From: Coptis chinensis
Taxonomy: Eukaryota; Streptophyta; Magnoliopsida; Ranunculales; Ranunculaceae
Length of the DNA stretch: 64,000 nucleotides
Reading direction: 5' to 3'
NCBI GenBank assembly: GCA_015680905.1
Contig: CM027377.1
Location: 28,978,501 to 29,042,500 of the forward strand
Positions 1 through 12,570 of the stretch are shown piece after piece (the stretch's first letter is position 1; every line of letters starts with the position of its first letter). The position numbers were made by a program, and so were the translations under genes. The notes beneath the pieces were generated by a model. That model had not been told where the DNA came from and made no database searches. It worked only from the letters and a program-made list of their open reading frames with translations.

Positions 1-1110
1 TCTAGATCCCTTGGATAGCGTCCTTAATTAGGTTCTCACAGGTATGTGTCGAAACACAATTTCTCTCTTATTTTTCCACTCAAGTTTTGCTATCTCCAGT
101 GTACAGTGGGCACACGTTTCCTCACATACTCAATGACAAATGAGGAGCCGAGGTCGAGAAGTCACAACTACTACTTATTATCACACTATCCTATTCCTAA
201 TTGAGCTAGAGGTCTTTATTAGGTGTTATGGGGCTTAGGTGGTAGTGTAGAAGAAAATGGAATGGAAAGTTAAAAAAAAATGATAAGTATGAGAGAATAA
301 GGTCTTCGAGATATTTATACTAGAGAATCCTTATTTTCTTTCCTGCTTCTAATCATGGGTTTCCATACTTGGAATTTTCAAGCTTTTGTATTCCCTTTTG
401 ATTTGATTTTTGGCCTTTTGATTTTTGGAAACATATTTCTATTTTCTTTTTCTTTTCTTCTGAAACAGGTAACTGATTTTGATTTGTGACAAGGTTTTTC
501 TCTTCATTTTTCTGCACTTCATCCTATTTCTCATACTCATCATCTAGGTAGGCTTATTTATTTGTGGTTACTAGATGGGTAATGATTTTTTTGTGAAGTA
601 GAAAGGATTAATGAAAGGTTCAAAGGGCTTACTAGCGGTAAAAATTTTTTTACAGTGCTAATTTTTGGCTATATCGATCCAAAAAGGCCTAAATTCTCAC
701 CTAGGATTTGGGTAGTGATCAAGTAAGTAGACGTGTGAACTTCTATTCGAAGAACTACTCCTCTCGTGTCATTACTCATATATCATACATTTGAGGTTTT
801 GGTTAGATTCTTACAGATATGGAAACTAAGTTGTCTAACCGTGGGTCCTTAAACTTACTATCACTGTACATTTAATGATAGTCGCTGCATGAATGCTCAT
901 GAAAAGATGTAAAAACTATTGCATATGTATTAAATTAAGTTTCTAAGGACAAGTCCCGATTCGATGCTAGGGGAGATTTCTAAATATTTTTCATCATAGA
1001 AAGGAAACGAGAATTTGTCACTAAATACGCTTTATTTAGACATTAAGTAAACTATATACAACTATGCATGCCTAATTTTTGCAAAAGGTTCTCACCACCC
1101 CCAAACAAAT
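1..1110 (-). other. E1 3' noncoding domain (upstream of the missing 3' LTR)
   Basis: No coding capacity. Read on the minus strand it aligns by eye with 51880-53145 on the plus strand. Shared blocks include CACCTAATAAAGACCTCTAG (about 210-230 here, about 52927 there), the TGCCCACT..ACACTGGAG block (about 95-120 here, 53040-53060 there) and the GAATTTA..CC..TT.GATCGATATAGC block near 670-700. A G-rich box, minus-strand GTTTGGGGGTGG at 1095-1106, marks its beginning just after the env-like region. Confidence 0.75.
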
Positions 1111-3074
1111 GGACACCGTGGTCCTCAAAGTGTTAAGAGGAAGAAAAAGTATACCCGGTAGGCTTTGAGCAAAAATAAAGTCGACATCTTCCACGTAAAT
1201 TTATTGTAACACACTATATATTATACATCATAAAAGTAGAAACACATTTGTTAGAGTAGCACACTGTTAGGTCATTTATTTATTTCACATCAAAACATAA
1301 AACAAATATGTACATGCATCAACTCACATTGCCCCAACCTTGAACTGGGGATAGTCCCTCCTTGCCTCGCCCCTCGTAGAAATGCCATTCCTTCACATCC
1401 CGCCAATCTATCATAGCTTTCCGACTTCACTCCATTTCCTTTCTTTGCATTGTCTAGATGAGCTATCATTTTTCATCATTAGGGGAAAGAACGAACTTTC
1501 TTAAGATACCTTGCGTGGCGTCCATGTCCGAAATCGCAAGGAACGAATTATCTTGTTTGTTGGACACATAGAGTCGACCTTTACCCAAATTCCGAAAGGT
1601 GGCTGCAAACTCGTGGAAGTATGTCCTCACTATCCCGCATGTTTAATCGCGGGGGTGATATAGTGTTGCCGAAAAAGACCGAAGCCTTCTTAAGATTCTC
1701 AATTACTAGTTCTCAGAATGTCGGCGGTGGTACGCTATCGGGCCAATGCATGGAATGTCTTACACGCCCTTTGATGTTTGTGGAAAAATGCCAATCTCCC
1801 ATGATGTTCGTAAGAAGAATAAATAACATGGCAGCTTCAACATTCATGGTCATAATCGGGCTAGTGGAATAGTGAATTCTCGCCATCGGCCGCCTTTGGC
1901 ATGTTCTTTGACGTGGGCAAGGCCATCGCCATAAGGCAAAGAAAATCTTCCCTAGAGTAGTCATTAAGGTCATTCTCTATCATGTATTGATGGGGAGATC
2001 TGCTGAAGAGGGAAGGAAGGTCTAGAGCCATAGCCACCGTTGGCTCATAAAAGGCGGTTGGGTGTTACCAATACGTGAGTGTAAACCCATTCAAAGGGAA
2101 ACCCCGGACAGCCGGTAGATCTTCCATGTTATTATAAAATAAGTTGCCAAACCTGGGAGTATGTCCGCTCCGGTGTAGAATGAGAGAGTTCCATCCAACT
2201 TGAGTGATGTAGTCTCCGAAAAAGATGTCCATATGCCGGAGAATTTAGCAAAGAATGGAAAGATTGTTCGAATCATCTTTGAGCTTCCATTTGTGAAAAA
2301 AAATTTGACCTGTTTGGACAAGGATAAACAAATATTAAAGCATGATGAGAATAATTAAGTAAAAACAAATTACCATACGAAAATTAAAAACTAAAAAGAA
2401 ACTGATAAATAATATAAAATTGCAAAATATAAATGGTTTCATTGGCCCAAGTAACGGCGAGGATCCTTTTGTGGGAGGAATCCGTTTATAAGATTCTCTA
2501 TGTCGTTAATCCGCGGTAAATGTACCGTTGCAACATTTTGTTTTCTCGTCCGTAAATCTTGGCGTGGTTCTCCATTATGAGAGTGTGATTTGCCAAGAAT
2601 TGGTTGTGGTCAGGCAAGAATTGTGCTTGTTCCTCTTCGCTTATTGTCCGCAGTCCCCGAAATTCAAGAAGGTTGGTGATAATAATGTTCGACGCTTGAA
2701 TAATGTCATCAGTCCTTGTTGAATTAAGCGAAGCCCTTCCATGGGATTAAATATGTTGCATAATGCATTTTCAAGAAAGATGTTGTCGGTGGAACAATCT
2801 TCGCTTGTTCCCGCACATCGGCTATGGTTCTTTTTGCGACGCCGGGTTCCATAATCCGCTCCTACATACCGAAAGTGAATGGTAAGAATGTTGGCTGTTC
2901 AAGAGGTGTATGAGGAGAAGTGCTAGAAAACCCCAATGTATCATGATAAGTGTCACAATGGTTGGTAAAGGGGGCTGCCTTTTTTTTCGCACGCGCGATT
3001 CATTCTAGAGAAATTTAATAATGCAAAATCATTGCAGTTACTCTGCAAGACCCGTGAGTAAATGGAGGAGGGTT
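1111..3074 (-). pseudogene. decayed remainder of the E1 env-like region
   Basis: Lies between the recognisable env-like block (3075-3480) and the 3' noncoding domain, where the C-terminal part of an env-position ORF would be expected. I see only short open frames, such as a 76-codon minus frame at 2091-2321 with a Lys/Phe-rich start, and no family motif. Base composition is like the rest of E1. I cannot say how much was coding. Confidence 0.35.
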
Positions 3075-3480
3075 TGGTTATTTCGAAGTCTTAGATGTGC
3101 CTAAGACATTATGAGCTACCCATTGGATCACAGATAATTGGTTCTTTTGTAAAGATCTCTGATAAACAATACGGTTTTTCCGGTTGTATTTGCCGTGAAG
3201 GATAGTTGCAAACATCAGATGCCGGATATTATCGAAAGGTGAATCCCGGGCGGTGAACTCCTTGGTTTGTAATAGGAATTTGAAGTACCTCGAGATGATT
3301 TCCATAGTCAATTCATTTTCAAGATCCGTTAGCACGGACAAAGAATTGTCCGTTTTGGAAATAACCGCTTTTATAAAATAACAAGACCAATTCTCTGGAA
3401 TAAAATGCTTGCTTATGGTGTAAAAGAGGGTACCATCCTCGACGTAATATTTCAGTGTCAAAAAAAAGGATGAAAAAGAC
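3075..3480 (-). pseudogene. env-position ORF fragment of E1 (Athila-type)
   Basis: A 127-codon minus frame (3078-3461) and a second minus frame overlapping its start both resemble the env-position ORF in the fragment at 54839-55900. RRGW..L near 3440 matches RRGWEPM near 54865, and QWVAHNVLG near 3100 matches QWIAYNLLG near 55180. Matching motifs fall in different frames here, so at least one frameshift lies inside. Athila elements carry an ORF downstream of integrase that is called env-like from its position; no receptor or fusion function is shown. Assignment rests on synteny and on the paralogue in this window. Confidence 0.6.
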
Positions 3481-4800
3481 CATTTTGGAAATTTTCCATA
3501 AAATTTTGCTCGGGCACGAAACTTCGAGTGAGGGCCATTAAAGATGGAGTGGTGAAAGTTATTTTTGAAAGGAAGTTAAATTTTTGAGGTGCCTATCCTT
3601 GTTATAAATAGGCACCCATCCGAAATGTAAAAGATACGTTTCGAGGTGTCACAGGGTAGTTAGACCACGTGTATCTTCTAAGATATGCGCAAAAGTGGAT
3701 GTAGTGTGGATGAGAAGAATGGGGCATGTGACAAGGAGTGCCCCCTTTGTTTTTTTTTTTTTTTTTTTTTTTTTTAAGAAGGAAAGTGTAAAGGTTTTAT
3801 TTACATACAAGGGAGATATACGTGAAAAACACTGGATGTCCAGGGGAGTCACCATCTTAAATCATAGACAATTGTCATGTCGGCTCGAGCGAACCCAATC
3901 CAGCCGACCGCGGGCTTCACCTCTATGTATTATGGGGTTAGGGGCAGGATTTGGTACCATCCCGACCGCGGCGCTTACACGGTCTAATAAAATTGCCCTT
4001 TTACATACGGCTATCCTCAAACCACCCTCAAAGGGACTCAAAGTAACCAATTCTAGGGTTGGTCCGGTGGAATCCATTGCCCGCTTCAGTGTTCCAAGTA
4101 TGCAACATCCGAGGTTTGACATGAATCCCTTTGTGCAAAACTTAATGCAAAGGGAAAAGGTAACAAAATAATCATATTTACAAGGTGAGTCTTTTAACGC
4201 CGATCCTCAAGACGAAATCCCAACCTCGACGAGGAGAAACGGCGCGCGAATTTAAGATTATCCCGCGTAGTGGTGTTAGACAAAAGTATACCTTAAACTG
4301 GCTAGTATCGGATAGGAAGTCCGGCCTAGATGTATGGTGTTTGGCAATGCATACACCAAATAGCCCATCCTTCACAGCACGCCGCTTACGAAAGAAAAAG
4401 AACTACGACCATTTCCTATTCGCGGATGAGTGAGACTTACACCAAATGATTAGCTGAAGTTCATGAGGTAGAGAGTAGAAAAGGGAAGAGAAGGAAGGAG
4501 GTGAAATTTTAGGTACCCATCGTTTACGAAAAAGCACGCTTGCTCGCGGTTACGTAAGACATTTATACTCGGCCAGTAAAAGAGTTTTTGTGGACTAAGG
4601 TTCCGGCGCTTGCAACCACACACTTCAAAGAACTTTGGAGATCATAAGATAGAAGATGGCCCGCTACCAAAAATGGCGCACTTTTATAGAAACAAGATTG
4701 AAAGTACGCCAAATGAAACATCTAGTCGTAAACCGGATTCTCAAGAAGAGTCCGCTCAACATCCGTGAGCGAATTGTGGTAATGTTTTAGGCATTGTCCA
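3481..4800 (-). other. E1 spacer between integrase and env-like ORF
   Basis: Noncoding or decayed. Positions 4440-4760 on the minus strand match the sequence just after the E2 integrase (30080-30180), sharing the block GTGTGTGGTTG.AAG.GCCGGA.CCTTAGTCC, so this is the normal post-pol segment of the family. A 26-base homopolymer (T on plus, about 3750-3775) may be the tail of a small retroposed insert. Around 3860-4440 there are open frames on both strands that I cannot assign to any family. Confidence 0.5.
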
Positions 4801-5880
4801 TTGACTTGAAATTCACATTATCTTTTGATTAAGCAAAGAGATTGCCCCATAATGTTTCACACCGACACACAATGAAAGGACCGCACCATCGTGTTTTCAA
4901 TTTACCAGAAAGATGTGTAACTGAGTTGACAAAGAAAACTTTTGGCCAATTTTGAAATCCTTACACAAAATGTGCTTGTCGTGGCACTCTTTTCATATTA
5001 GCTTTGTAGGATTTCGAGATCATAAGCATCACCCAAATCTCCTCCACCATTTAATTGCGGTTTTCACTTCTCACCGCCTCGATGATATTGTAATTGAGGC
5101 TTTTGATGGCCCAAAAGGCACGGTGCTCAAGTTCAACTGGCAAATGACAAGGTTTTCCAAAAACAATGCGATAAGGAGACATCCCTATAGGTGTCTTAAA
5201 TGCTGTTCGGTATGCCCACAAGGCATCCGATAAGCCGAGAGACCAAATTTCTTGATGGGTTGACAGTTTTCTCCAGAATAGACTTTATCTCTTTGTTGGA
5301 GACTTCCACTTGGCCACTCGTTTGTGGGTGGTATGGAGTAGCAACCTTGTGAGTAACTCCATATTTCTTCATTAAAAACCCAAAAATTTTGTTACAAAAA
5401 TGTGTACCCCCATCACTGATGATAGCTTTGGGAACACCAAAACGAGAAAAATGTTTTCTTTTACAAATCTCACGACAGTCTTTATGGTCATTTGAGCGAC
5501 ATGCGAAAGTGCCTCAATCCATTTGGACACATAGTCTACAAATAACTAAAATGTATAGAAAACCTTGAGAAATAGGGAAGGGTCCCATAAAATCAATGCC
5601 CCAAACATCAAAAATTTCCACAATCAAGATAGGATTTAGGGGCATCATATTTCGCTTTGGTAATTCGACCTAGGTGTTGACAACGAATGCAAGCTATGCA
5701 ATGTTCGTGGTGCATCGCGAAAAAGGGTAGGCCAAGAAAACCACATTGTAACACCTTTTGGCGCAGTTTTTTTTCCATCGAAATGACCTCCGCAAGATTG
5801 TTCATGGCAAAAGGATAATACGCCGTGTGTTCCCAAATCGAATGCAAATGGCGAATGAGTTGGTCGGAACAATACTTAAA
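4801..5880 (-). pseudogene. integrase domain of E1 pol
   Basis: The minus frame at 5608-5847 carries the integrase N-terminal zinc-binding region: an HEQS-like motif is broken, but [16 protein letters not shown] is clear. Further down, minus-strand 5100-5240 reads [20 protein letters not shown] and then [15 protein letters not shown], the conserved region after the catalytic core in Athila/Tat integrases. Frameshifts separate the blocks. The domain is adjacent to RNase H (6185-6560), as expected for Ty3/gypsy pol. The plus-strand frame at 4952-5233 is its antisense shadow. Confidence 0.8.
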
Positions 5881-6184
5881 GAGGTAGGGTTCATCCCGTA
5901 AATAATATTTTACAAAGGATAAGAACTTTTATGATCGACGCGACCAAAAGGAGGGGACTTCCTCAAGAATCCAGGTAGTTAACGATATCCGCATTCATGG
6001 AGATGAGAAAAATAGAGTACAAGTATTCGTCTGGGAAGGAATCACCGATAGCTTCGTAATCACTATCGATGTCACCAACCAACCTTGATAAATGGTCGGC
6101 TACTTACATTTTCGGTTCCTTTCTTGTCTTTGATTTCCGTGGTGAATTCTTGTAAGAGAAGGATCCAAATGAACAATCGTTGTT

Positions 6185-6600
6185 TTAAGGCCCTTTTCGC
6201 GAGTAAGTACCGAATCGGGGCATGGTCAGATATACAATGGTCGATGTTCCAACTAGGTAGGGCTTAAACTTATCCAAGGCATAGACAACAGCTAGGAACT
6301 CTTTCTCGGTTGTGGTATAATTACGCTGAGCATCGTTAAGAGTTTTACTAGCGTAGTAAATGACAACGGGTTTGTCGTCACGCCGCTGGCCTAGCACGGC
6401 ACCAATAGCAAAGTCGCTAACGCCACACATCGTTCGAATGGTTGAGACCAATCGGGGGTTGAATGATAGGAGCGGTAGTCGAGCGGTTTTAGAGTATCAA
6501 AAAGCTTGTTTGCAATTGAAATTGAAGTCGAATCTGCATCCTTAAGCGTGAGATTGGTTAAGGGTCGAAAGCAACTTTAGAAAAATCCTCAATGAATCTC
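6185..6600 (-). pseudogene. RNase H domain of E1 pol
   Basis: The minus frame (6185-6451) contains SDFAIGAVLGQ, VVIYYASKTLNDAQRNYTTT and EKEFLAVVYALDKFKPYLVG, the RNase H signature of Ty3/gypsy pol. The first catalytic Asp, in the family motif CDASD, reads CGVSD here, so it appears lost. The frame breaks after the YLVG block, where T.VYTDH would follow (T.VYLTM here), consistent with a frameshift. It lies between RT and integrase. Confidence 0.8.
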
Positions 6601-7640
6601 CTCAAAACCCAAAAGGGCCTAAAAGGCACGGATATCCCGAACTATATCGCGGGAAGGGTAGCGAAGAAATTTTAACAATTTTAGCTTTATCAACCTCTAT
6701 CCCGCCTTTTGAAACAATATGACCTAGAACAAGTCCTTTGGTAACCATGAAATGACACTTCTCCCAATTGAGTACCAGATTTTTCTCTTCGCAACGCTAA
6801 AACTTTGGAAAGGTTGATAAACAAATTAAAGGAATTTCCATAAATGGAAAAGTCGCCCATGAAGACTTCCATATAACGCTCCACCATATCACTAAAAATG
6901 TGAAGCATGCAGCTTGAAAGTGCCCGAGCATTACAAAGACCAAAAGGCATTCGCCCCAGATGCAAAGGTTCCAAAGGGACATGTGAAAGTTGTCTTTTCT
7001 TGATCGGGGGATCGATGACAATTTGGAAGTATCCGAATAGCCATCAAGAAAACAAGTAGTAAGCATGACCGCTAAACGCTCTAGCATCCGGGTCAATGAA
7101 TGGGAGAGGAAGTGATCTTTACGGGTTCCGCATTAAGTTTGCGATAGTCAATGCAAATTCTCCATTTTAAAGGAATGCGAAAGGAGATGCACTCACCCTT
7201 TCATTTTGCACAACTTGAATGCCGGACTTTTGGGAACAACGCGGGACAGACTAACCCATCACTATCTAAGATAGGGTATATGATACCCGCATCAAGTAAA
7301 CGTAGAACTTCCTCTCGCACTACTTTTCATCATGGGATTAAGGCGGCGTTGTGGTTCTTCGTGGATGTCTTTGTGCCGCCATCAAGATGTATACGATGCG
7401 CGCATATGCTAGGGTCTATTCCCTTGATATCATCTAAAGACCATCCGATAAATGAGCGGTGTTCACGAATGACATGAATCAAACGTGCCTCTCCTCGCCC
7501 CAGAGTCAAGGAGCAGAAATTATTATAGGGTGACTACCATCGAGATCGAGATGCACGCATTTCAAAATCGTGGGTAGAGGTTTTAAACCGAGTTGAGGAT
7601 TGGGGATCAAGGATTCGTGAGGGATCATCTCTTCAATGGA
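6601..7640 (-). pseudogene. reverse transcriptase domain of E1 pol
   Basis: Minus-strand 7300-7480 gives IREHRSFIGWSLDDIKGIDP and VVREEVLRLLDAGIIYPI. The frame at 6690-6974 gives GRMPFGLCNA and EVFMGDFSIYG. The catalytic MDDF box of Athila RTs reads MGDF here, so one metal-binding Asp is lost. E2 keeps MDDF at the same place. Several stops and frameshifts occur. The enzyme would have copied the element RNA to cDNA, but this copy cannot be functional. Confidence 0.82.
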
Positions 7641-7959
7641 AAAGAGCAAATCCGTTCTTCAATTAGTTTGCACCAAGATTAGGGTCAAATAGTGGTAATC
7701 GACTCTAATAATGCATGGACATCCCTTACGCACGAAGTCATCATCAAACTCCGATTATCAAAAGAAAGAAATTGGTGTATCTCGTCCCGGGGAAAAGAGT
7801 TTGTGAAATAATCATGTTCCGCATCATCAACCAAGCTAATCTCGCCTTCCATTATAGGATCGAAACTGCTTTCATTAATTTGAACACGCTGAGTTCGACG
7901 AAAAGTTCCCCCGAAAAGACAATGTCATTGAACCGTCCGACAATTTATGAGAGCGCTGG

Positions 7960-8260
7960 CAGCTTGCAAGGAAAGGACGCCCCAAGATGATAGGGATGGA
8001 GTCACAAAGCTACTTCAAGATCTAGAATGACAAAATCAACCGGATAGTAAAAATCTTGGACCTTTACTATAACGCTCTCTACTATGCCTTTTGGGTACTT
8101 AATGGAGCCGATCCGCGAAGTTGCAGAGTCATATTGGTAGGTTTCAATTCATGAAGACCTAACCGCTTAAATAAGTAGTAGGAAGTAGGTTAACACCGCA
8201 CCTAGGTCTAAAAAGCCAAGCATAGCGGTATATTTGTCGCCAACGCATGGTACAAATGGT
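7960..8260 (-). pseudogene. protease domain of E1 pol
   Basis: Minus-strand reading gives IKYPKGIVESVIVKVQDFYY followed by PVDFVILDLE, the segment after the active site in Athila-type retropepsins. The E5 and E3 copies show the same order after DLGASVNLLPY. Here the active-site segment reads only partly (LGA then a frameshift). The domain lies between gag and RT. Confidence 0.7.
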
Positions 8261-9040
8261 CGACACGGTCCTTGTACTTTACCACACCATTGGTTGTGGT
8301 AATCGAGGGAAACCGCCGCTGAGGAACGCTTTGTCGAGGTACATTCAGACGCCGCGTTTGGTGGTGCACATGTCCTTCAAAAACTTGGCATGCTTGGGCA
8401 AATGCTTTAGCGATCTAGGAAAGGTAAGTTTATGGTCAAATTTTTGAAGGTTTCACGATCTCATCAAAATGTTCGCCATGTTTGTTCTTTACCAAACGGG
8501 CGGAACGGAGCTTTTGGACGGAATCGCGCATACAAGGATCAATGGTATCTTTCCTAGGGACGAGGGTGTAGATTTTGATGGCACAACTTCGTCCGCTATA
8601 GGTTGCGAGGTAGGAGTTGGAAGGACGCGTTCGTGGCTTCCGGCCGATTCCTCGCTTTGGCATAATGATTATTATTGTCGGTTCGCCGTAACGAAGAGTG
8701 GTAATGGCATTTACCTCACCCCGCTTGGATTACTAGGTCCCGTGCATTGTTGAGTTCAAAGGCGGTGTTTGTAGGCTTAGGGTTTGAAACTGCCTGGCCG
8801 TGAACACGCTTTTGACTTTTATCCCGAGCTAACAAACAAGAGAGACCGCTGGATAGAAGCTAGGATTTGATTATGTTGATTCATGTATGTCGAAAGTTTC
8901 ACCGCTTTATCGGCGCGTGGATTGTACCAAGGGAGCAGCAAGAACTAGTTCACGGTTATTATTCACGGGTTGATTTTGGTAGCCATATCCTTGGTTAGCG
9001 GGAACAAGGTTCATGGGTTGTTTTGGTATCCCATATTTGC
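8261..9040 (-). pseudogene. gag-protease linker region of E1
   Basis: Lies between the gag C-terminal Gln/Asn-rich segment and protease. In E2 and E5 the equivalent stretch holds the LRSGK-type motif and a proline-rich linker. Frames here are too broken to show it cleanly. A plus-strand frame at 8469-8753 is antisense and has no family match. Confidence 0.45.
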
Positions 9041-10292
9041 GTTATTGGAAAATTACTTTGCCCTTTGCTGAAATTGTGGAGGATTTCCTTGACGATAGGA
9101 ATTGTAGTTCGCGGGTGGTCGTGACAGAACGCGTTGTTGCCACCAAGGAGCTTGTTGTTGACAGGGTGCCCAAGCTAAATTCAGATGTTGTCGCCAAGGT
9201 GCATTAGGGATGTTGAAAGCACAAGCCTCTTCGTAAGGTTGGGGAGGACACTCGTGATACCAAAGGACAATAAGAATCGGGCGCGTTCGGGACTTAAGCA
9301 AAGAGGGCATGGGGAAGCGTTGGCAGCCATGACCGCTTGGGTTTTGTTCATTTACTTGTACCGAAAGAGCATCAACCTTTTGTTTAGGGACTCGATTAGA
9401 GTTTTAATTCGGATCGGGTTTGACCTCAAACATAGACGTAACTTTGGTAGGAGTGTCTTTAGAAGATCTAGAAGAATCGCTGTTTCCCCAATGGTGCTTC
9501 CGTGGAGGCCCGCTTTCTCCATAAAAGTGTATGCTTCAAGATGGCGCCCTTGTCCATGAAACAACCGCCGCTCATGATATCTAATGTTTCCTTTTGATGG
9601 TCGAGAGACCATTAAAGAATGAACGGACTAATACAAATGTGTCGAAGTTGATGATGGGGACATTTGAGAAGTAGATCAAGAATCTGCTCCACGCCCGAAA
9701 AGGATTCCCGGGTGTCGGGCGAAAAGAATTGAATCTTTTGAAGCATTTCTGTAGTTTTCTTAAGTATATAGAACTTTATCATGAATGCTTGAACAAGTTT
9801 GGCCCATGTGTCAATGGATTGCGGGCGCTTTGTCCGGGCGAGCCAAACCGCTTTATCGCCTAAGGTGAAGGGAAACAACCTAAGCAAGACTTGTTCGTTG
9901 GTAACGGTCGGATGGCGGAAAGTGGTGACTACTTGTTGCATCCGACGACGAAGATGATTGTGACGGTTTTTCATGGTCTAACCCATGGTAAACAGGTAAC
10001 AAACCGAAAAATGTTTGGCGGAATACGAAAAATCACCTACAATCGCGATCGAAGTTTAATGCAGAAGCGTGTCCTTCCCCGAAGGCAAAGATAGAAATCC
10101 AAAAGGGTTTCTCGACCGTGAGATTTTCTTCACCCATAACTAAAGGAGATAATGGAAACGGAGATGTTTGACGAGGTTGATTTACTTTGAGGAGGAACTA
10201 TGCCTAGGAGATAACATAAACAGTTGTTTCTTGTATTTTCGACGGTGATATGTAAGTTCTAATTCCTTATGTTTACCGCACCGTAGTCTCAT
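9041..10292 (-). pseudogene. gag of E1
   Basis: The chosen start is the minus ATG at 10290-10292, which reads MRLRCG. The same MRLR.G start is found in E2 (13541) and E5 (61526), supporting it as the real gag start. A downstream MGEE-type Met at 10137 matches the E2 segment MGEEIVERPL. Frame 9612-9974 holds the capsid-like region (RLFPFTLGDKAVWLA, DTWAKLVQAFM, TDEML-like KTTEML). Frame 9053-9310 holds AFNIPNAPWRQ and a Gln/Asn-rich tail. Frameshifts disrupt the zinc-knuckle region near 9250-9300. Gag would package element RNA in virus-like particles. Confidence 0.8.
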
Positions 10293-11509
10293 ACAAATAT
10301 AAATTTTAATTTAGTGCTCATAAGGAACGAATAATAATGACGGGGAGTTTTTAGAAGTTAGGAAGGAGGGAGTTGAAACACGCCTTCCTCGAAATGCTGC
10401 TAACTCGGCGGGGAAGCTAGGATAACGTGTGAATATTCCAAAGCAGCCGTCACCGAGAGAATTGAGGGAGGTTGTTCGTATAGCACGCGCTCCTTAATTA
10501 GGCAACCCTCAATTTTTTTTTCAAGTTTCCTAGGCAATCGATGGAATAGGATGATTTATGATGGTGTATTATGCGGGTGTTATTAAGATGATTTAGATGA
10601 AATTTTTAATTACTATGATTTTTTTTTTATTTTTTTATTATTTATTTATTTTTTTATTTTAATTTACGTAATTAGTGTATTATGGAGACGTGATTACTTA
10701 AATATGCAATTAAAACGATAGATGCCAAAATAGAAACTAACTAACATATACTAGTTTACGCAGAAAGTCTACCCATGCAAATCTATATTACCTATAATGC
10801 AACTAACTATGTGTAAGTTATAATGTGAGCTAGGGGAATGTCGAGAACGAACTCATGCAATTGAATACCGCTGACGCGGAATTGATGTAACATACACATA
10901 CAAAAATATTCTAAGCAGGTGGTTTGGCGCTACGATATATCAAAATATATTCAATCATATTAATTGTGTTACGTGAATATGTGATGACGAACCACCTTTA
11001 CATGCACGAGTTCTCATGCCAACATACAAATATACGAGGTAAAACAGGTTATAGCAAATAATATCCTCGACAAAGTTTGAGGAGTTTAAGAGTTTGAAAC
11101 CCGGCGCCCCGCGATTCCTCGATATAGCGATCGACTACTCCCCGAAGCTTATGCTTACTAGTAAAACAGACCAAAGAGCCCAAAAGAGTAATCGAAAAAA
11201 GTAAAGTGGCTCAGACACTGAAAACCGGAGTGTTGATATTCCGTGTTAGTCTCAAGGCGTGCTACTAATTCAGTCTCGTCCGAGAGACTCTTTTTTCCGC
11301 TCAAGACTTCAAATGCCTACTACGGTACTTAGATCGCTAATGAAAATAAACAAACTTGGTTCACGATATTTTTGTTAGTAGAAAAAGTTAAGGTAAACTA
11401 TTTCGTAACTTGTTAGTATTGTAACAGAAATGGAAATTAAAAAGATGAGGAGGTAAGGGAGGGGTTTTTATGGATGTATTCCAGTTATTACGTTAAGTCC
11501 AGAGTCCTT
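10293..11509 (-). other. E1 5' leader between PBS and gag
   Basis: About 1.2 kb of noncoding sequence between the primer-binding site and the gag start. It includes a T-rich run at 10620-10660 and many AT-rich blocks. I see no ORF and no repeat shared with E5 at useful length. Leaders of 1-2 kb also occur in E5 (1.8 kb). Confidence 0.6.
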
Positions 11510-11527
11510 CGGCGTGCAGCGGCGCCA
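11510..11527 (-). promoter_or_regulatory. primer-binding site of E1 (tRNA-Asp-like)
   Basis: On the minus strand TGGCGCCGCTGCACGCC begins two bases (AA) after the LTR end. Plant tRNA-Asp(GTC) 3' ends give a PBS of TGGCGCCGTTGCCGGGGA, so the first 12 bases match with one change and the rest has drifted. E3 and E5 have the same CA-AA-TGGCG layout. Confidence 0.8.
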
Positions 11528-11583
11528 TTTGATAAAACGCTCTTCACACACGTTTTTATTGGCTTTCAGTTACTTATTTTCTT

Positions 11584-11645
11584 AAGTCCGAGGTCCACAG
11601 TCCAAAGTCCGAGGTCCAAAAAGTCCAAAGTCCAAAGTCCAACAT
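11584..11645. repeat. short tandem repeats (AAAGTCC/GAGGTCC units) in E1 LTR
   Basis: Seven- to eight-base units of the form AAAGTCC or GAGGTCC are repeated about seven times. They lie about 55-115 bp from the 3' end of the LTR, in what would be U5 or late R. Confidence 0.8.
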
Positions 11646-12559
11646 CCGTGATAGTCGAAATGCGTTTTAGTCAAGTTACCTTACTCACGTGGGATTGGTA
11701 GGATAGGTCGAGTAAGGGATCGTCCAAACCTTAGGGCTCGGATAGGTTCACAACTGGAGTTACAACTTTAAGTGAGTAGGATTTTTAGGTTTCTTTTTTT
11801 GGTTTTAATTAAAATAACGGTAATGCAAATAAAATAAATTACTACGGGCGATTATATGTAGGTAAAACAAAATGTAGAGAAATAGGGAGAGAGTTAATCA
11901 TGCTCATGCAAGAATCATTTTTAACAGTTTTTTATTACCAAATCACTACATCTCTAATTCGCTCCTCGCTTCGAGACGACGCCGAAAGTATTGATCCCTA
12001 GTGCATGCCCACATCTCTAGGTCGATTTCACTAGCATAAGGAGTTTTAATAATACCGCATCTCTCGTATATTATTTCCGCCTCGCCTCGATTTTACATCA
12101 CCGGACGAATTGGAGAGTCGCCGACACCGCAGAGTCGCTAGCGAACATTTTATTTTCGCGTGAGGAGATCCGTCTGGAGCATCGCCATCCAACTTTGTAC
12201 GCCTCAGTCATTTTGGGACCGGATGTTAATTCTATGCCTAATTCCTAAGTAGTGATTCTAGAATATTAACGAAATCAATCCGATTTTACACGAAAGCAAA
12301 GATAACCCTCCCCCGAGGGGGGATTAGCTCATCATCATAGAAGGAATAATAAAACTTGCAGTATACATTAAGTAAATAAATGCGGACAGAAATTAAACTA
12401 GAAAAAGAAATGATCATTTATTAAGGGTAAAATAACTTACGATATTAAAAAGCAAATGAAATGGAAATGGCGGAATGTAAGCATCAAGAAGAAGAAAAAA
12501 ACTAAAAGCGTAACTAAAGCATTAATATCTTTGAAGGAGGATATATGAAGACCCCCCAC

Positions 12560-12570
12560 ATATATATAGG
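12560..12570 (-). promoter_or_regulatory. TATA-like box in E1 LTR
   Basis: Minus-strand CCTATATATATG, about 860 bp after the LTR start, in a position suited to the U3/R promoter. No transcript data. Confidence 0.4.

Noticed and set aside
3695..4171. 158-codon plus-strand open frame with a poly-Phe run
   Set aside because: The Phe run is only the T homopolymer at 3750-3775; the rest has no family motif and lies antisense to the E1 spacer.
4952..5233. Plus-strand 93-codon frame
   Set aside because: Exact antisense of the E1 integrase region (minus strand gives [17 protein letters not shown]).
9185..9559. 124-codon plus-strand frame, Arg-rich
   Set aside because: Antisense to E1 gag; its Arg richness comes from the complementary strand.
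11584..11645. Short regular repeats considered as a CRISPR-like or satellite array
   Set aside because: Units of 7-8 bases without spacers in a plant LTR; a simple tandem repeat.
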